NCBI GenBank assembly: GCA_964058845.1
Contig: CAXKVR010000373.1
Span: forward strand, 1 to 45,831
Length of the DNA stretch: 45,831 nt
Origin: Carex sylvatica
Taxonomy: Eukaryota > Streptophyta > Magnoliopsida > Poales > Cyperaceae
Direction of reading: 5' to 3'
The notes below the pieces were generated by a model, which ran no database searches, was not told where the DNA came from, and saw only the letters and a program-made list of their open reading frames with translations. Position numbers and translations under genes: made by a program. Shown in pieces: positions 10,452-19,870 of this stretch (its first letter is position 1; the number at the start of each line of letters is the position of its first letter).

Positions 10452-10839
10452 AAGATTGAGGCATGGTTACATGAAAGAGTCAGAGCAAGCAAGAAGTCAA
10501 GCAAAATATTTATGTATGTGTATAAATAATAAGTGTGATTTATATATATGTGATCGGTGGAAATCCCAACTTTATATGGATGGTATTTCATATATTAATG
10601 TTGTAAACTGTGCAACTAATTAATAGAGTCATATAGATTTGTGCCAAAACTACATTACTTGCATGCAGTAACACACATAATTATGTTATCCTTAAGTAAT
10701 TATGTTGGTTGAAATAAATAATTGTAGTTGACCTTTATTTGAATGATTCTATACAACACACATCATTTTGAAATAGTAAAAATTATATAAAACTAATTCT
10801 CTATAATATCTGTTCCCCTGTTTCTCAATTTATGATGTA

Positions 10840-10983
10840 AAACAAATTTACATGTTAACTTCTGGCTTGATACAATATTTTTTTCAAAGTTTGACCCCTA
10901 CCTGGTAATTGATTCTACTGAGTTTTAGAGGCTGAGAGCATGAGACACTTTTTGAGAAAAAAACGCAGACCAATATCTTGCCA

Positions 10984-11014
<31 letters not shown>

Positions 11015-11260
11015 CCCTATCCCAAAGAAAGAGGGCAACGACTCGCTGTTAAGCTACAAAACATCCACTTGTTGATACATTGACAAAGGGACAATTTTAA
11101 TGAAACTTTACTTTGACTAGTGGTAACCGAAACAATGACGTTATTGAAGAAAATAATGAAAGGACTTGACAATGCATAGAATTTTGATCTGCAATGGAGA
11201 AATTTGAACAAACATTTTATCCATATCTTAAAAGTTCCTTTCTTTCCGTTGAAAACCAAC
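10840..11260 (+). repeat. Peptide-gene downstream block, copy 4
   Basis: Follows gene 2. It has the usual landmarks ('cttctggcttgata', 'gattctactgag', 'gagggcaacgactcg', 'actttactttgac') and is interrupted by the poly(C) tract. It is non-coding. Confidence 0.75.
10984..11012. repeat. 29-base poly(C) tract
   Basis: An uninterrupted run of C within the downstream block, at the place where sister blocks read 'ccaccctatccc' or similar. Such runs are unstable and hard to sequence, so the length is uncertain. Confidence 0.9.
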
Positions 11261-11279
11261 ATTTTGATCTGAGCATGCT

Positions 11280-11460
11280 TAGCTAAGTTTTAATGCAAGT
11301 TTGAAGTTATTTTTGTTGTACTATTTTTCTTAGAGTGCACAACACAATATGATTCAAATTTGAATGGAAAAATCCCTGACTTGCATAGAATTTAGTTGGA
11401 TTAATGGATTCATTAATTAACCGACGTTCATATTGAAATATGAAAAAAAAAAAAAAAAAA
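11280..11460. repeat. Duplicated block B, copy 1
   Basis: About 170 bp matching 32810-33000 in the same orientation ('gaagttatttttgttgtac', 'gcacaacacaatatgattca', 'gaatttagttggattaatgg'). Non-coding; it ends in an 18-19 base A run at about 11442-11460. Confidence 0.7.
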
Positions 11461-11901
11461 AATTGATTGACTGTTTTGTTCTTGGGCTATTAATTTATTA
11501 ATGTGGGTTTCTCTTGGCCCGTTGGCCGAGATATGAAAGAAAAGAGAGGTCCAACTAAGTAAACCTAAAGGTCCCAACTGCATAGAATCATATTGATTAA
11601 GAGCAACAGAGTATAGAATCATAACCAGAACACACAACCAGGCTCTTCCAGTTCACCTCATTCATTTTGACTAACATCAACATATTATAATTGACACTAT
11701 TCAATTAAAAAATACTAAAAGAAAAAAAGACTAAGTAAAAAACAGACGACCCTCATCAGAACCAAAAAGTTGTGGAAACTTCAACCAAGTAAAGTATGAA
11801 TTAATTTGATTAGTTCGTTTCGGTCGGGTGCACTAATGGGTTGGGCCCAGCTGACCCGCATCAGCTTGGTATCATTTGCTTTACAATTAGATGCCAAACT
11901 T
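11461..11901. other. Upstream block of gene 3 unit
   Basis: Carries the same landmarks as the region upstream of gene 1: 'accaggctcttccagt' at about 11637 and 'gggcccagctgacccgcat' at about 11844. No gene seen. Confidence 0.6.
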
Positions 11902-11911
11902 GGAGATAAAC

Positions 11912-13279
11912 ATGGTTCTGAAACTCATAACCGGAATCGGAATCGGATTTTTGACTGTGAAATCGAAATCGAATGAATCGGATCGGTAACTCCGGAGTTT
12001 TTAGCAGAAACTTGTTTTGTAGCCAAAAAATAGAAAAAAATTGATAAAATAAATTTGTAAAAAAACTACGTTAAATTAATTTAGACAAAATATTACACTC
12101 AAATAATTCACTAATTATATAATGTATTACAAACATTACAAATAAAACACACTTTTATTGTCAGAAGCTATGCTGAGCTGGCTGGATCATCTCATCGCCC
12201 TATGTATTAAAATACGAATGGAGATATTGTTGTACAGAGCCAAAAAATGAAAACATTAATGTAGTGTCAAATAAAGAAATATTAACATCCACATATCCAA
12301 CATATAGATTGTATGTGCTAGCTAGAAAATTTTAAAATTTAGTCTAAGGTAATAAAAACCCAACGTAGAACATCATTAATTAAAAACAATTGTTAAAAAT
12401 ATTTCAACTTTATACAAAAGTGGTGTAAAATAAATTTGATAAATTAAAATCGAAACATGTCAATAGAAAACACAAACGTAATTATAAATAGAACTTTGAA
12501 ATCTAATGAAACAAATAGCTAACAAATTAGCTCAGAATGAAAATTTCTAATTAACGTTTTAATAAAATGAATATAATTAACGGTTCAAGGAAACAATTGG
12601 ATACATAATATTTAATTCTTCAATTTGAGTACTGACATGCAAGATCCAACTGTCAAGACTCTTAGGGCATCAAAGACGACACAATTCCTTGATTTACTAC
12701 TCCTCCCATCTAATTCTATGACAGATGGCCCCATCCCCATCTTAAATTCTTTCTCTTCTACTTCACTGATCAGCTGACCCCACCGAAATGACTCCTTTCT
12801 CATTTCCTTCTTCGCGTGCATACTGCGTACTGATTTCCTTCTCCCATTAAAATCGAATGAGACTCGACTCCTGCGCCAACTGAAATTTTTGCGCCGATTG
12901 AAATCGAATGGACAGCGCCAATTAAAATCGAATGGAACTCCGATTAAAATCGAATGCACAGCACACCGATTGCTCGATCTATGATTGCTCGACAGCACAG
13001 TGCAGCCTACAACAGTGCCAATTGCTCAACCTACGACAGCACAGCCAACTCGGTCCAGGTTAGTGTGACTCGGCCGGAATCGGCTTAACTCGGTGTAACT
13101 CGGCCTGACTAGGTGTAACTAGGCTTGACTTGGCCAGAAAATTGGAAAACTAGGCTGAATGAAGCACTGTTCATCCGAGATTTGGTGAAAAACTCGCCTA
13201 GGCGCGAGACTCGGGTAAAACTCGGCCCGGTCCCAGCCGATTCCGAGTCAACTCGGAATCAGCCAATTTTGCAAACCAT
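11912..13279. mobile_element. MULE-like non-autonomous DNA element TE1
   Basis: An insertion in the conserved upstream block. The left flank GGAGATAAAC (11902-11911) is repeated right after the element (13280-13289), and the sister units show the uninterrupted site ('ttggagataaacac'). Ends begin ATGGTT...GAAA and its imperfect complement. They are followed by clusters of CGGAATCGG / ACTCGG repeats at both ends. The exact target duplication (9-12 bp) is ambiguous because the terminal bases pair with the flank. The interior matches TE2 (13554-14686) in the part around 'acaaaatattacac'. No transposase is recognisable. The MULE label is an inference from the long duplication. Confidence 0.6.
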
Positions 13280-13553
13280 GGAGATAAACACTGAAATTCT
13301 ATAAAAACTATGTGTGTAAATCTATCTTATCGAATTGGAAAGGAAAATAAAAATAGATGGTCCTACCAAATTTCCTTTTAAGAGAGAAAAAACAGGGGCC
13401 AATCCCTCTCCACCCTATCTGATGTTGAGAAATATCTTCAGTCAACTATTCCTACAAATTCAGATCACAATTGTTGTCAAAATATCCTGACTTGTTTATG
13501 CAGTGCCAAGAATTGGAAAATCCACCATAACTAACGACAACTGTGCTGAAAAG

Positions 13554-14686
13554 CATAGTAGGAAATATCGGTATCGGGATCGGGATCGATGTATCGGCCG
13601 GTATCGGCTGATTTGGATCGGAAAATTGGACTTTTTTGACAAAAGCTTGTTTTACACTAAAAAATAGAAAAAAATGAATAAAAAATAATTTGTCAATAAT
13701 TATGTTTAGATAAATGATTACAATCAAATAATCCAGTAATACAATATAATACAAGCATTAAAATCACTGCCAGAAACTATGTGTTGACTGGATCACTTCA
13801 TCGTCATCTGTATTAAAAATCTACCAATTAAAACCATTTCTATACTATTTTATTTGCATAAACAAAACATCAATATGCCCTTTCCTCTTATAAGGTCAGC
13901 TGGGTGCTGGGTTCCTTTTAGTTCTAACAAGAAGGTAGACACTTTTCGTGAGAAAAAAAGCACATTTATTATGGTACTCCGTCGTTAAAAGTAGCGTCAC
14001 TAATAGAAAAAATACGTTTATGACGGTATTCCGTCGCGAAAAGTCACTTTTTACCTTCACGAAAAGTGTGTACCTTCTTGTTGTGAATTAATATATATAT
14101 ATATATACATCGCATTAATATAGTTGCAAGTTGTCTGATTTTGATCATTATAGACGTCTGAGTTCAAGCACAACGTACCATGCATAAAGATATCTAATGT
14201 AGCCACGAGTTATCTCTATCATCAAGAACAGCGTCTTTATTCTCTCTAATATTAAAACAATGATTAAAATTTAATTGCTTATAGTTTTTAAAAATTTTAA
14301 TCTCATAAAATAAATTTATCACCTGATCCATTACTATGTGCATGTAAAGTTGGCAGCATGCATGTTCTATTTACTATTTAGTTGGCAGCATGTAAACACA
14401 ATCAATCCATTGCTACGTGGTAGAGGCATATTACTCAATTTTACATCCCTTCTCCATTTCCGAACCTTTTATTTTGGAGTTCTATTTAATCACGGTAGTT
14501 GGCAGCATATATAAATCTTTTATTGCTACGTGGTAGTTGGCAGCATAGTTTTAAATAGAACTATTGGCTCAGTATCGGACCAAAATAGCATAAATTGGAC
14601 GAAAAACAGAAAATCCGTGAATATCGGCTTGATATTGAATCGGACTTGGCCGATCCGTATCGGTATCGGCCGATATTTTCTACTAT
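13554..14686. mobile_element. MULE-like non-autonomous DNA element TE2
   Basis: A second, related insertion of about 1.13 kb, just upstream of the gene 3 TATA box. GCTGAAAAG precedes it (13545-13553) and follows it (14687-14695), giving a 9-bp direct repeat. The ends are ATAGTAG with repeated TATCGG / GATCGG motifs and their complement. The interior aligns with TE1 ('cttgtttt', 'gactggatcacttcatcg' versus 'gctggatcatctcatcg'). No coding capacity seen. An alternative border assignment with a 6-bp duplication is possible. Confidence 0.65.
13926..14085. mobile_element. Small CACTA-type MITE nested in TE2
   Basis: The inverted repeats are AACAAGAAGGTAGACACTTT with following TTCGTGA on the left, and the complement ending CTTCTTGTTGTG at 14054-14085. 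The interior has GGTATTCCGTCGCGAAAAGT-type motifs, common in plant CACTA elements. The right terminus reads GTG, as expected for CAC...GTG, while the left terminal CAC is mutated. Confidence 0.6.
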
Positions 14687-14697
14687 GCTGAAAAGTC

Positions 14698-14705
14698 TAT
14701 ATATA
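14698..14705 (+). promoter_or_regulatory. TATA box of gene 3
   Basis: TATATATA lies 66-73 bp before the ATG. TE2 ends 11 bp upstream, so everything upstream of the core promoter has been replaced by transposon sequence. Confidence 0.75.
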
Positions 14706-14770
14706 GGAATGAATTCTTGGAGGGTACCAGCTGCATCATAAAACAAAGCAGGATAAAATAAATTTCAAAA

Positions 14771-17700
14771 ATGTCATCAACCAAAGCTCTCCCAGTTCTC
14801 TGCATTCTCTTCTTATTTTTCACTCGCTCGCTCATATTGCCTTCTACAGAAGCTGCCCAAATCCTGGAAGAGAGCAAGGCTGTTCGTAAGTAATCTCTTT
14901 CCTTCTTAATTATTAGCTGGTGTATATATATTTTTCTTTAAAAAAAAAAGTATTCAAACTTTAGTTGACATGATAATTCAAAGAAACGTGAACCAGCCCT
15001 TGTTGGGAATTTCTGAAGGATACAACAATAGAGAGAAAAAATTTGCTGCTGAAATTTAACTTCTATTGCTTCCTTAATTCGGATACAAAGTACATCTCAA
15101 TTTATAGCTAAACATTAATCTAAATCTAGAACATCTAAATTTAGAACCCCACTACCTATCCTCCTATTACAAGCAGTCCCCAAAATAGAATTATTCCCCA
15201 TGTATCCTGCTATTACAAACAAAACCTACATGACTAATTATAGAACCCACTAACTCAACTACATGCCTAAAAATACATCACAACACGTTGCATCCAGATC
15301 TCTAAATCTGAAATATTCGGATTCTAATTTTGTATCAATATTCAACACTCCCCCTTGATACAAAATTGCCAACTCCATGTGCCGATCGAAATTGTTCAAA
15401 TTTGCTTTGTGCCAATGCCTTCATAAGCACGTCTGCTACCTTCTTGTCTGAATTGACATATCTGATCTCAACGTCACCATTTGTCACAAGGTCACGAATG
15501 AGATGAACACTTATGTCAATATGCTTGGTCCTTTCATGTACTTCTGGATTTTGCGCCATTGCTATTGCTGATTGGTTGTCACAGAATACCATTGTAGGCA
15601 GCTGCTGTTCCTGCTCAAAATCAGCAAGTATACGTCTCAGCGAAACTGCTTGACATGCCGCTGAACTGACTGCTGAATATTCTGCCTCAGAGGTTGACAA
15701 CGCCACAGTTGCTTGCTTTGAACTTTCACCAACCTTGCCAATTACTTTCTCTTCTTGATAACAGTATCTTCTGTGATCATCTTTTTCAAAATATCTCCCT
15801 TGATACTTTTCATCTCCAGAAAACTTCTTCCATTTCCAAAGGAACTAGACACTTGACTTGGCATGTCACCTCCTCTTTCCATGATTACCTCTGCTTGGGT
15901 TAACAGGTCTGGAGTCAATCCACTACCATCTAGTGCTGGAATTCTTACTTCTCTCTTCTTATCAATATTAATTCCTTCCTTTTGTAAACTCTTCTTTTTC
16001 ATCTCCCTCTCATATCTTTTCTTCTATGGGCTCTTCTTCTTCTTCGACTACATGATCTTCCTCCTCCGTGATTGTAGGCTCTTGCTCAGGATTGACTTCT
16101 ACAATATGTAGTCTCATCAAGGAAAGCCCCTTTTCTTCTTTCTCTGCCTCCATCTGTACAGGCTGGTCGAAACATGATTTTGCCATCCTCAGCACTTGTG
16201 TATCAGTAATGGTAACCAGATCCCCATCAGAATCCTTGTACTTGATCAGCACAGATTTTAATGAAGGAAAAATCTTTGTCACAATATCTCTCAACACCTT
16301 GAAACTATATTTTTCTGGCATTTGAGCCAGCCGTATATCATGGTTGTATACCAGCTTCAACGGCCTCTGACGATTGAGCCCTAGATTCTCCACCTTGAGG
16401 GCTTTTTCATCAAACAAAATATTTCTACTCACCATGATTTTGCCACTTCCTGGACTGCTGCCACCATTTTCTTTTGTATGCACTCCTACTATGCTCTTGC
16501 TGCTTGCATCAATCTTGTCAATTGCGCTGCTGGCCATGAAGAGAGTTGGTCAACCTCTGAGGCAGAATATTCAGCAGTCAGTTCAGCGGCATGTCAAGCA
16601 GTTTCGTTGAGACGTATACTTGCTGATTTTGAGCAGGAACAGCAGCAGCCTACAGTGATATTCTGTGACAACCAATCAGCACTAGCAATGGCGCAAAATC
16701 CAGAAGTTCATGAAAGGACCAAGCATATTGACATAAGTGTTCATCTCATTCGTGACCTTGTGACAAATGGTGACGTTGAGATCAGATATGTCAATTCAGA
16801 CAAGCAGGTAGCAGACGTGCTTACGAAGGCATTGGCACGAAGTAAATTTGAACAATTTCGATCGGCACATGGAGTTGAAAATTTTGTATCAAGGGGGAGT
16901 GTTGAATATTGATACAAAATTAGAATCCGAATATTTCAGATTTAGAGATCTGGATGCAACGTGTTGTGATGTATTTTTAGGCATGTAGTTGAGTTAGTGG
17001 GTTCTATAATTAGTCATGTAGGTTTTGTTTGTAATAACAGGATACGTGGGGAATAATTCTATTTTGGGGACTGCTTGTAATAGGAGGATAGGTAGTGGGG
17101 TACTAAATTTAGATGTTCTAAATTTAGATTAATGTTTAGCTATAAATTGAGATGTACTTTGTATCCGAATTAAGGAAGCAATAGAAGTTAAATTTCAGCA
17201 GCAAATTTGTTCTCTCTATTGTTGTATCCTTCAGAAATTTCCAACAAATTGGTCAACAAAATATTTCTACTCACCATGATTTTGCCACTTCCTGGACTGC
17301 TGCCACCATTTTCTTTTGTATGCACTCCTACTATGCTCTTGCTGCTTGCATCAATCTTGTCAATTGCGCTGCTGGCCATGAAGAGAGTTGGTTGCTCATT
17401 TTCCCCTACAACATTGGCTTGCTCTTCCTCACGCTTCTTCTTGTAGCAATCAGCCTGCACATGGCCAATTCTGTGACAATAGTGGCATTCAACGCCTTGC
17501 TTGCCTTGTTCGTCTTCCCTCTTCTTCTTGTAGCAATCTACCTTGATGTGACCGAACTTGTGGCAATAGTAGCACTCAATATCCTTCTTTGTTGTTTGTT
17601 GTTGATGATGGTTGTATCCGCTACTCGTGCCTCTTCCACGACCTCTGTTGTTACCTTGGCCTAGACCTCTGCCTTGCTGTTGGCTTCTTGAGGAATCACC

Positions 17701-18900
17701 CTTGGTATAGAAAGCTTTGGTGTCGTCCTTCACTTCTGATCGGTTGAGACGAACTTCATGGACCTGCAATCATCCCATCAACTTGTCAAACGTGTAGGTG
17801 GATAGATCTTTGGATTCTTCGATTGCCGCCACCACATGATCAAACTTGGTTGTCAAGCTGCGCAACACCTTCAACACAATCGTTTTTTCTGGAAGATCTT
17901 CTCCACAGCTTCGGATTTGGTTGACGGTGGATGTGACTCTTGTGAGAAATGCTTGAACAGATTCGCCTTGATTCATGTCCAACGTCTCAAACTCTCTTCT
18001 CAAGCCTTGTAGCCTTATCTCGCAAACTTTTGAATTTCCCTGGAATGCAGTTTTCAGGGTTGTCCATGCATCCTTTGCTGATGCCGCTGCTGCAATTTTT
18101 GTGAACACCGTGTCAACAACGGCTTGTTGAATGAAGAACAGCGCCTTCGCATCTCGCTTCGCTGTTTCTGCTGGTGTCGGATCTATGCCTGGTGCTCCCG
18201 TCTCCACCAATTCCCATAGACCTTGCGACTTGAGCAAAGTTCGTATCTTGATGCTCCAAAACTCATAGTTGTCTCCCTTGAACAACGGAATCGACGTATT
18301 CGAAACGCTCATGTTTTCTGCCATGGTCGGATCTGCCCTGATCTCTAAACCTTAGGCTCTGATACCAATTTGTTGGGAATTTCTGAAGGATACAACAATA
18401 GAGAGAAAAAATTTGCTGCTGAAATTTAACTTCTATTGCTTCCTTAATTCGGATACAAAGTACATCTCAATTTATAGCTAAACATTAATCTAAATCTAGA
18501 ACATCTAAATTTAGGACCCCACTACCTATCCTCCTATTACAAGCAGTCCCCAAAATAGAATTATTCCCCATGTATCCTGCTATTACAAACAAAACCTACA
18601 TGACTAATTATAGAACCCACTAACTCAACTACATGCCTAAAAATACATCACAACACGTTGCATCCAGATCTCTAAATCTGAAATATTCGGATTCTAATTT
18701 TGTATCAATATTCAACAGCCCTGCAGTATTACAAATCTGGTGCATATCTTTTGTGTTTCTTTCATTAGTAATTATATTTAAAAATACAAATCTACTTTGT
18801 CATTTCAGCAATCGGCCCCGGAGTAATACAGCCAAAGCCTTACCCTGGAAGGTGCAGTAGGATATATAGAAAAAATTGTCCTCCTGAAGCAAAGCCCTAG
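14771..18900 (+). CDS. Gene 3: secreted two-cysteine peptide precursor, intron invaded by Copia element
   Basis: Exons 14771-14885 and 18809-18900 encode 68 residues. The donor is GTAAGT at 14886 and the acceptor CATTTCAG ends at 18808, phase 1. Exon 1 gives the family signal peptide (Ala-Leu-Pro-Val-Leu-Cys, core Phe-Leu-Phe-Phe-Thr-Arg-Ser, Glu-Ala before Ala-Gln). Exon 2 is the shortest in the family: Ile-Gly-Pro-Gly-Val, Lys-Pro-Tyr-Pro-Gly-Arg-Cys, second Cys at C-x7-C, ending Pro-Pro-Glu-Ala-Lys-Pro. It lacks the Tyr of the YxxY-like motif. The intron is 3923 bp because a 3.7-kb retrotransposon lies in it, in antisense, with 5-bp GCCCT duplications. Both exons and splice sites are intact, so the gene could still work if the long intron is spliced; premature polyadenylation or silencing are possible. 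Confidence 0.68.
15001..15347 (-). repeat. 3' LTR of the Copia element
   Basis: 347 bp, identical to 18371-18717 except A at 15145. On the minus strand it starts TGTTGAATATTG and ends CCCAACA. The RNase H frame runs into it and stops at 15335. Confidence 0.97.
15348..15356 (-). other. Polypurine tract
   Basis: AAGGGGGAG on the minus strand, directly before the 3' LTR, is the usual plus-strand primer of Copia elements. The same motif occurs on the plus strand at 16891-16899 before the inverted LTR. Confidence 0.9.
15348..15706 (-). pseudogene. Partial Copia RNase H (C-terminal part)
   Basis: Starts at Leu-Ser-Thr-Ser-Glu-Ala-Glu-Tyr-Ser-Ala (catalytic Glu), followed by Phe-Cys-Asp-Asn-Gln-Ser-Ala (catalytic Asp) and His-Glu-Arg-Thr-Lys-His-Ile-Asp, to the C-terminal Phe-Val-Ser-Arg-Gly-Ser. 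The N-terminal half with the first catalytic Asp (Asp-Ala-Asp-Trp region) is missing, so it cannot be an active RNase H. The frame closes at 15335 inside the LTR. Confidence 0.88.
15707..16009 (-). other. Unidentified segment between PB1 fragment and RNase H
   Basis: About 300 bp on the minus strand, with an 86-codon open frame from 16002 (rich in Lys/Glu, containing Ile-Pro-Ala-Leu-Asp-Gly-Ser-Gly-Leu-Thr-Pro) and a second frame that runs straight into RNase H via Gly-Lys-Val-Gly-Glu-Ser-Ser-Lys-Gln. I do not recognise either. It is not standard Copia sequence. It could be a second captured host fragment or an out-of-frame continuation of the first. Confidence 0.5.
16010..16537 (-). CDS. Gag-tail::PB1 fusion frame, host PHOX/CLMP1-like fragment captured
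   Basis: One open frame of 175 codons. The first about 41 residues repeat the gag tail (Met-Ala-Ser-Ser-Ala-Ile-Asp-Lys onward to Arg-Asn-Ile-Leu), also present at 17255-17392. From about residue 42 the sequence is host-derived: Arg-Pro-Leu-Lys-Leu-Val-Tyr, Asp-Ile-Arg-Leu-Ala-Gln-Met-Pro, a Phe-Pro region, Ile-Lys-Tyr-Lys-Asp-Ser-Asp-Gly-Asp-Leu and Val-Thr-Ile-Thr. It then has Leu-His-Ile-Val-Glu-Val-Asn-Pro-Glu-Gln-Glu-Pro and an acidic Glu-rich tail. This is the PB1 domain and following acidic stretch of plant PHOX/CLMP1 TPR-PB1 proteins, with the acidic OPCA-like Asp-Ser-Asp-Gly-Asp. The flanking TPR repeats are absent. PB1 domains mediate oligomerisation. Capture by template switching during reverse transcription is inferred. 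Whether the fusion is made is unknown. Confidence 0.85.
   Translation of the reverse strand: MASSAIDKIDASSKSIVGVHTKENGGSSPGSGKIMVSRNILFDEKALKVENLGLNRQRPLKLVYNHDIRLAQMPEKYSFKVLRDIVTKIFPSLKSVLIKYKDSDGDLVTITDTQVLRMAKSCFDQPVQMEAEKEEKGLSLMRLHIVEVNPEQEPTITEEEDHVVEEEEEPIEEKI
16413..17392. repeat. 138-bp direct repeats of gag tail flanking the inverted fragment
   Basis: 16413-16550 and 17255-17392 have the same sequence (gag tail on the minus strand). The left copy passes into the PB1 segment on one side and the inverted RNase H on the other. The right copy passes into the inverted LTR and into the gag knuckle region. Short homology (GGTCAAC) is present at both joints. Confidence 0.88.
16551..17246 (+). 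mobile_element. Inverted RNase H-PPT-LTR fragment from a related Copia copy
   Basis: In opposite orientation to the host element: a partial RNase H (from Ser-Glu-Ala-Glu-Tyr, 16551-16899), a polypurine tract at 16891-16899, a full-length 347-bp LTR at 16900-17246 and a few bases of primer-binding-site-side sequence (AATTGGT). This LTR differs from the two outer LTRs at about six positions, and the RNase H differs at several residues, so the fragment comes from another family member rather than from folding back of this one. The 138-bp repeats at 16413-16550 and 17255-17392 flank it. Confidence 0.9.
17393..18324 (-). CDS. Copia gag, interrupted by one stop
   Basis: The frame starts with Met at 18324. 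The N-terminal part has Ile-Pro-Leu-Phe-Lys-Gly-Asp-Asn-Tyr and TrpSerIleLysIle, the UBN2-type Copia capsid. The middle has Leu-Thr-Arg-Val followed by the Lys-Val-Leu-Arg-Ser-Leu motif. After a basic Gly/Arg/Gln-rich linker come two zinc knuckles, Cys-Tyr-Tyr-Cys-His-Lys-Phe-Gly-His and Cys-His-Tyr-Cys-His-Arg-Ile-Gly-His, each completed by a later Cys (CX2CX4HX4C). A TGA at 17770-17772 interrupts the frame between capsid and knuckles, without a shift. Gag would package genomic RNA into particles. After the knuckles the frame enters the 138-bp repeat and then antisense LTR. Confidence 0.9.
18356..18367 (-). other. Primer-binding site, initiator tRNA-Met type
   Basis: TGGTATCAGAGC on the minus strand, three bases inside the 5' LTR, is the standard plant Copia site complementary to the 3' end of initiator methionine tRNA. 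Confidence 0.92.
18371..18717 (-). repeat. 5' LTR of the Copia element
   Basis: 347 bp, adjoining the primer-binding site. The single difference from the other LTR (G at 18515) implies insertion in the recent past. Confidence 0.97.
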
Positions 18901-19870
18901 AAGAATGATGTCTGGTTACATAAAAGATTAAGAGAAAGTAGAATGCAACAACGTACTTATGTGCTTGTATAAATAATAAGTGAGAATTATAAATAAGTGA
19001 TCAGAAGGGGATTTCATATATTAATATTGTAATGGGTACAATTAATAGTTACATAGGTTTGTGCCAATGCCATCTACATTGTTTGCATGCAGTAATAAGG
19101 AGAGTGGTCAAGCATCCCCACTTGACTCTAATTTTATTATCCTGAAGTAATTATGTTGGTTGAAATAAATAATTGTGAATGACCTCTATGTCAATGATTC
19201 TCGACGACCCTACTTGACCCTAATTTATTAGAATAATAACTGCTGCCTAGATCCAATTTTATTTCAAAGTTGATCCACTGGCTGCTAATTTATTAATTAT
19301 ATTGAGTCGTGAAATATAATTGAGGAAACAAAATGCTCCTGCTCAGAGGAACTGATTCTCAGAATTTTTTGATAAAAAACGCAGACCAATCCCTTGCCAC
19401 CCTATCCCTATCCCAAAGAGAGAGACCAACGACTGGAGTCAACTAATTCAACAATCTAAAAATGTCGCTGTCAAGCTGCAAAACATTTAAACAAACTTTG
19501 ACCAGAGATCAACAGAGAAAATAAAATCATTGAAGAATAAAACAAAAGGAGTACTTGACAATGCGTAGAATTTTGGTACGCAATGGACAAAATTTGAACC
19601 AACAATAATATGTGGAAATTTTCTCAAAGTGCAAAGATGATAGTGACAGGTATATATGGTATAAACCTTATCGTTGGACTACAATATTATTTGTATTTTT
19701 ATTGGTATTTGTACATCACTTCAGATATATAAAGGTATATATGGAACGAATAACAGATGTGCAACTACAAAAAATTAATAACATAAAAATATAAATATAA
19801 GTCACAAAATTGATATTAATAAATCTGTATAATCTGTTTGATATTCCCAATCCTTTGTTTTAAAAAAAGG
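18901..19870 (+). repeat. Gene 3 3' region and downstream block, copy 5
   Basis: The 3' flank just after the stop ('aagaatgatgtctggttaca') is shared with genes 1, 4 and 5. The block at about 19225-19620 has the usual landmarks ('ctgctaatttattaattata', 'gagtcaactaattc', 'caatgcgtagaatttt'). Non-coding. Confidence 0.7.

Larger units (their letters stand above)
15001..18717 (-). mobile_element. Young non-autonomous Ty1/Copia element carrying a host PB1 fragment
   Basis: A complete LTR-bounded element, oriented antisense to gene 3. Target-site duplications are GCCCT at 14996-15000 and 18718-18722. LTRs of 347 bp at each end begin TGTTGGG and end TCAACA as read on the plus strand, and differ at one position (15145 A, 18515 G). 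In minus-strand order: 5' LTR, primer-binding site, gag with two CCHC knuckles (one in-frame stop), an inverted RNase H-LTR fragment, a captured PB1 coding segment fused to gag sequence, an unidentified stretch, a partial RNase H, polypurine tract and 3' LTR. Protease, integrase and reverse transcriptase are missing, so transposition must have used proteins of a relative. Confidence 0.95.

Noticed and set aside
12612..12998. 128-codon open frame as a gene
   Set aside because: It lies in TE1, consists of repeat-like sequence, and has no counterpart in TE2.
16900..17246. Inverted LTR as an independent nested solo-LTR insertion
   Set aside because: It has no 5-bp target duplication and continues into RNase H on one side and primer-binding-site-side sequence on the other.
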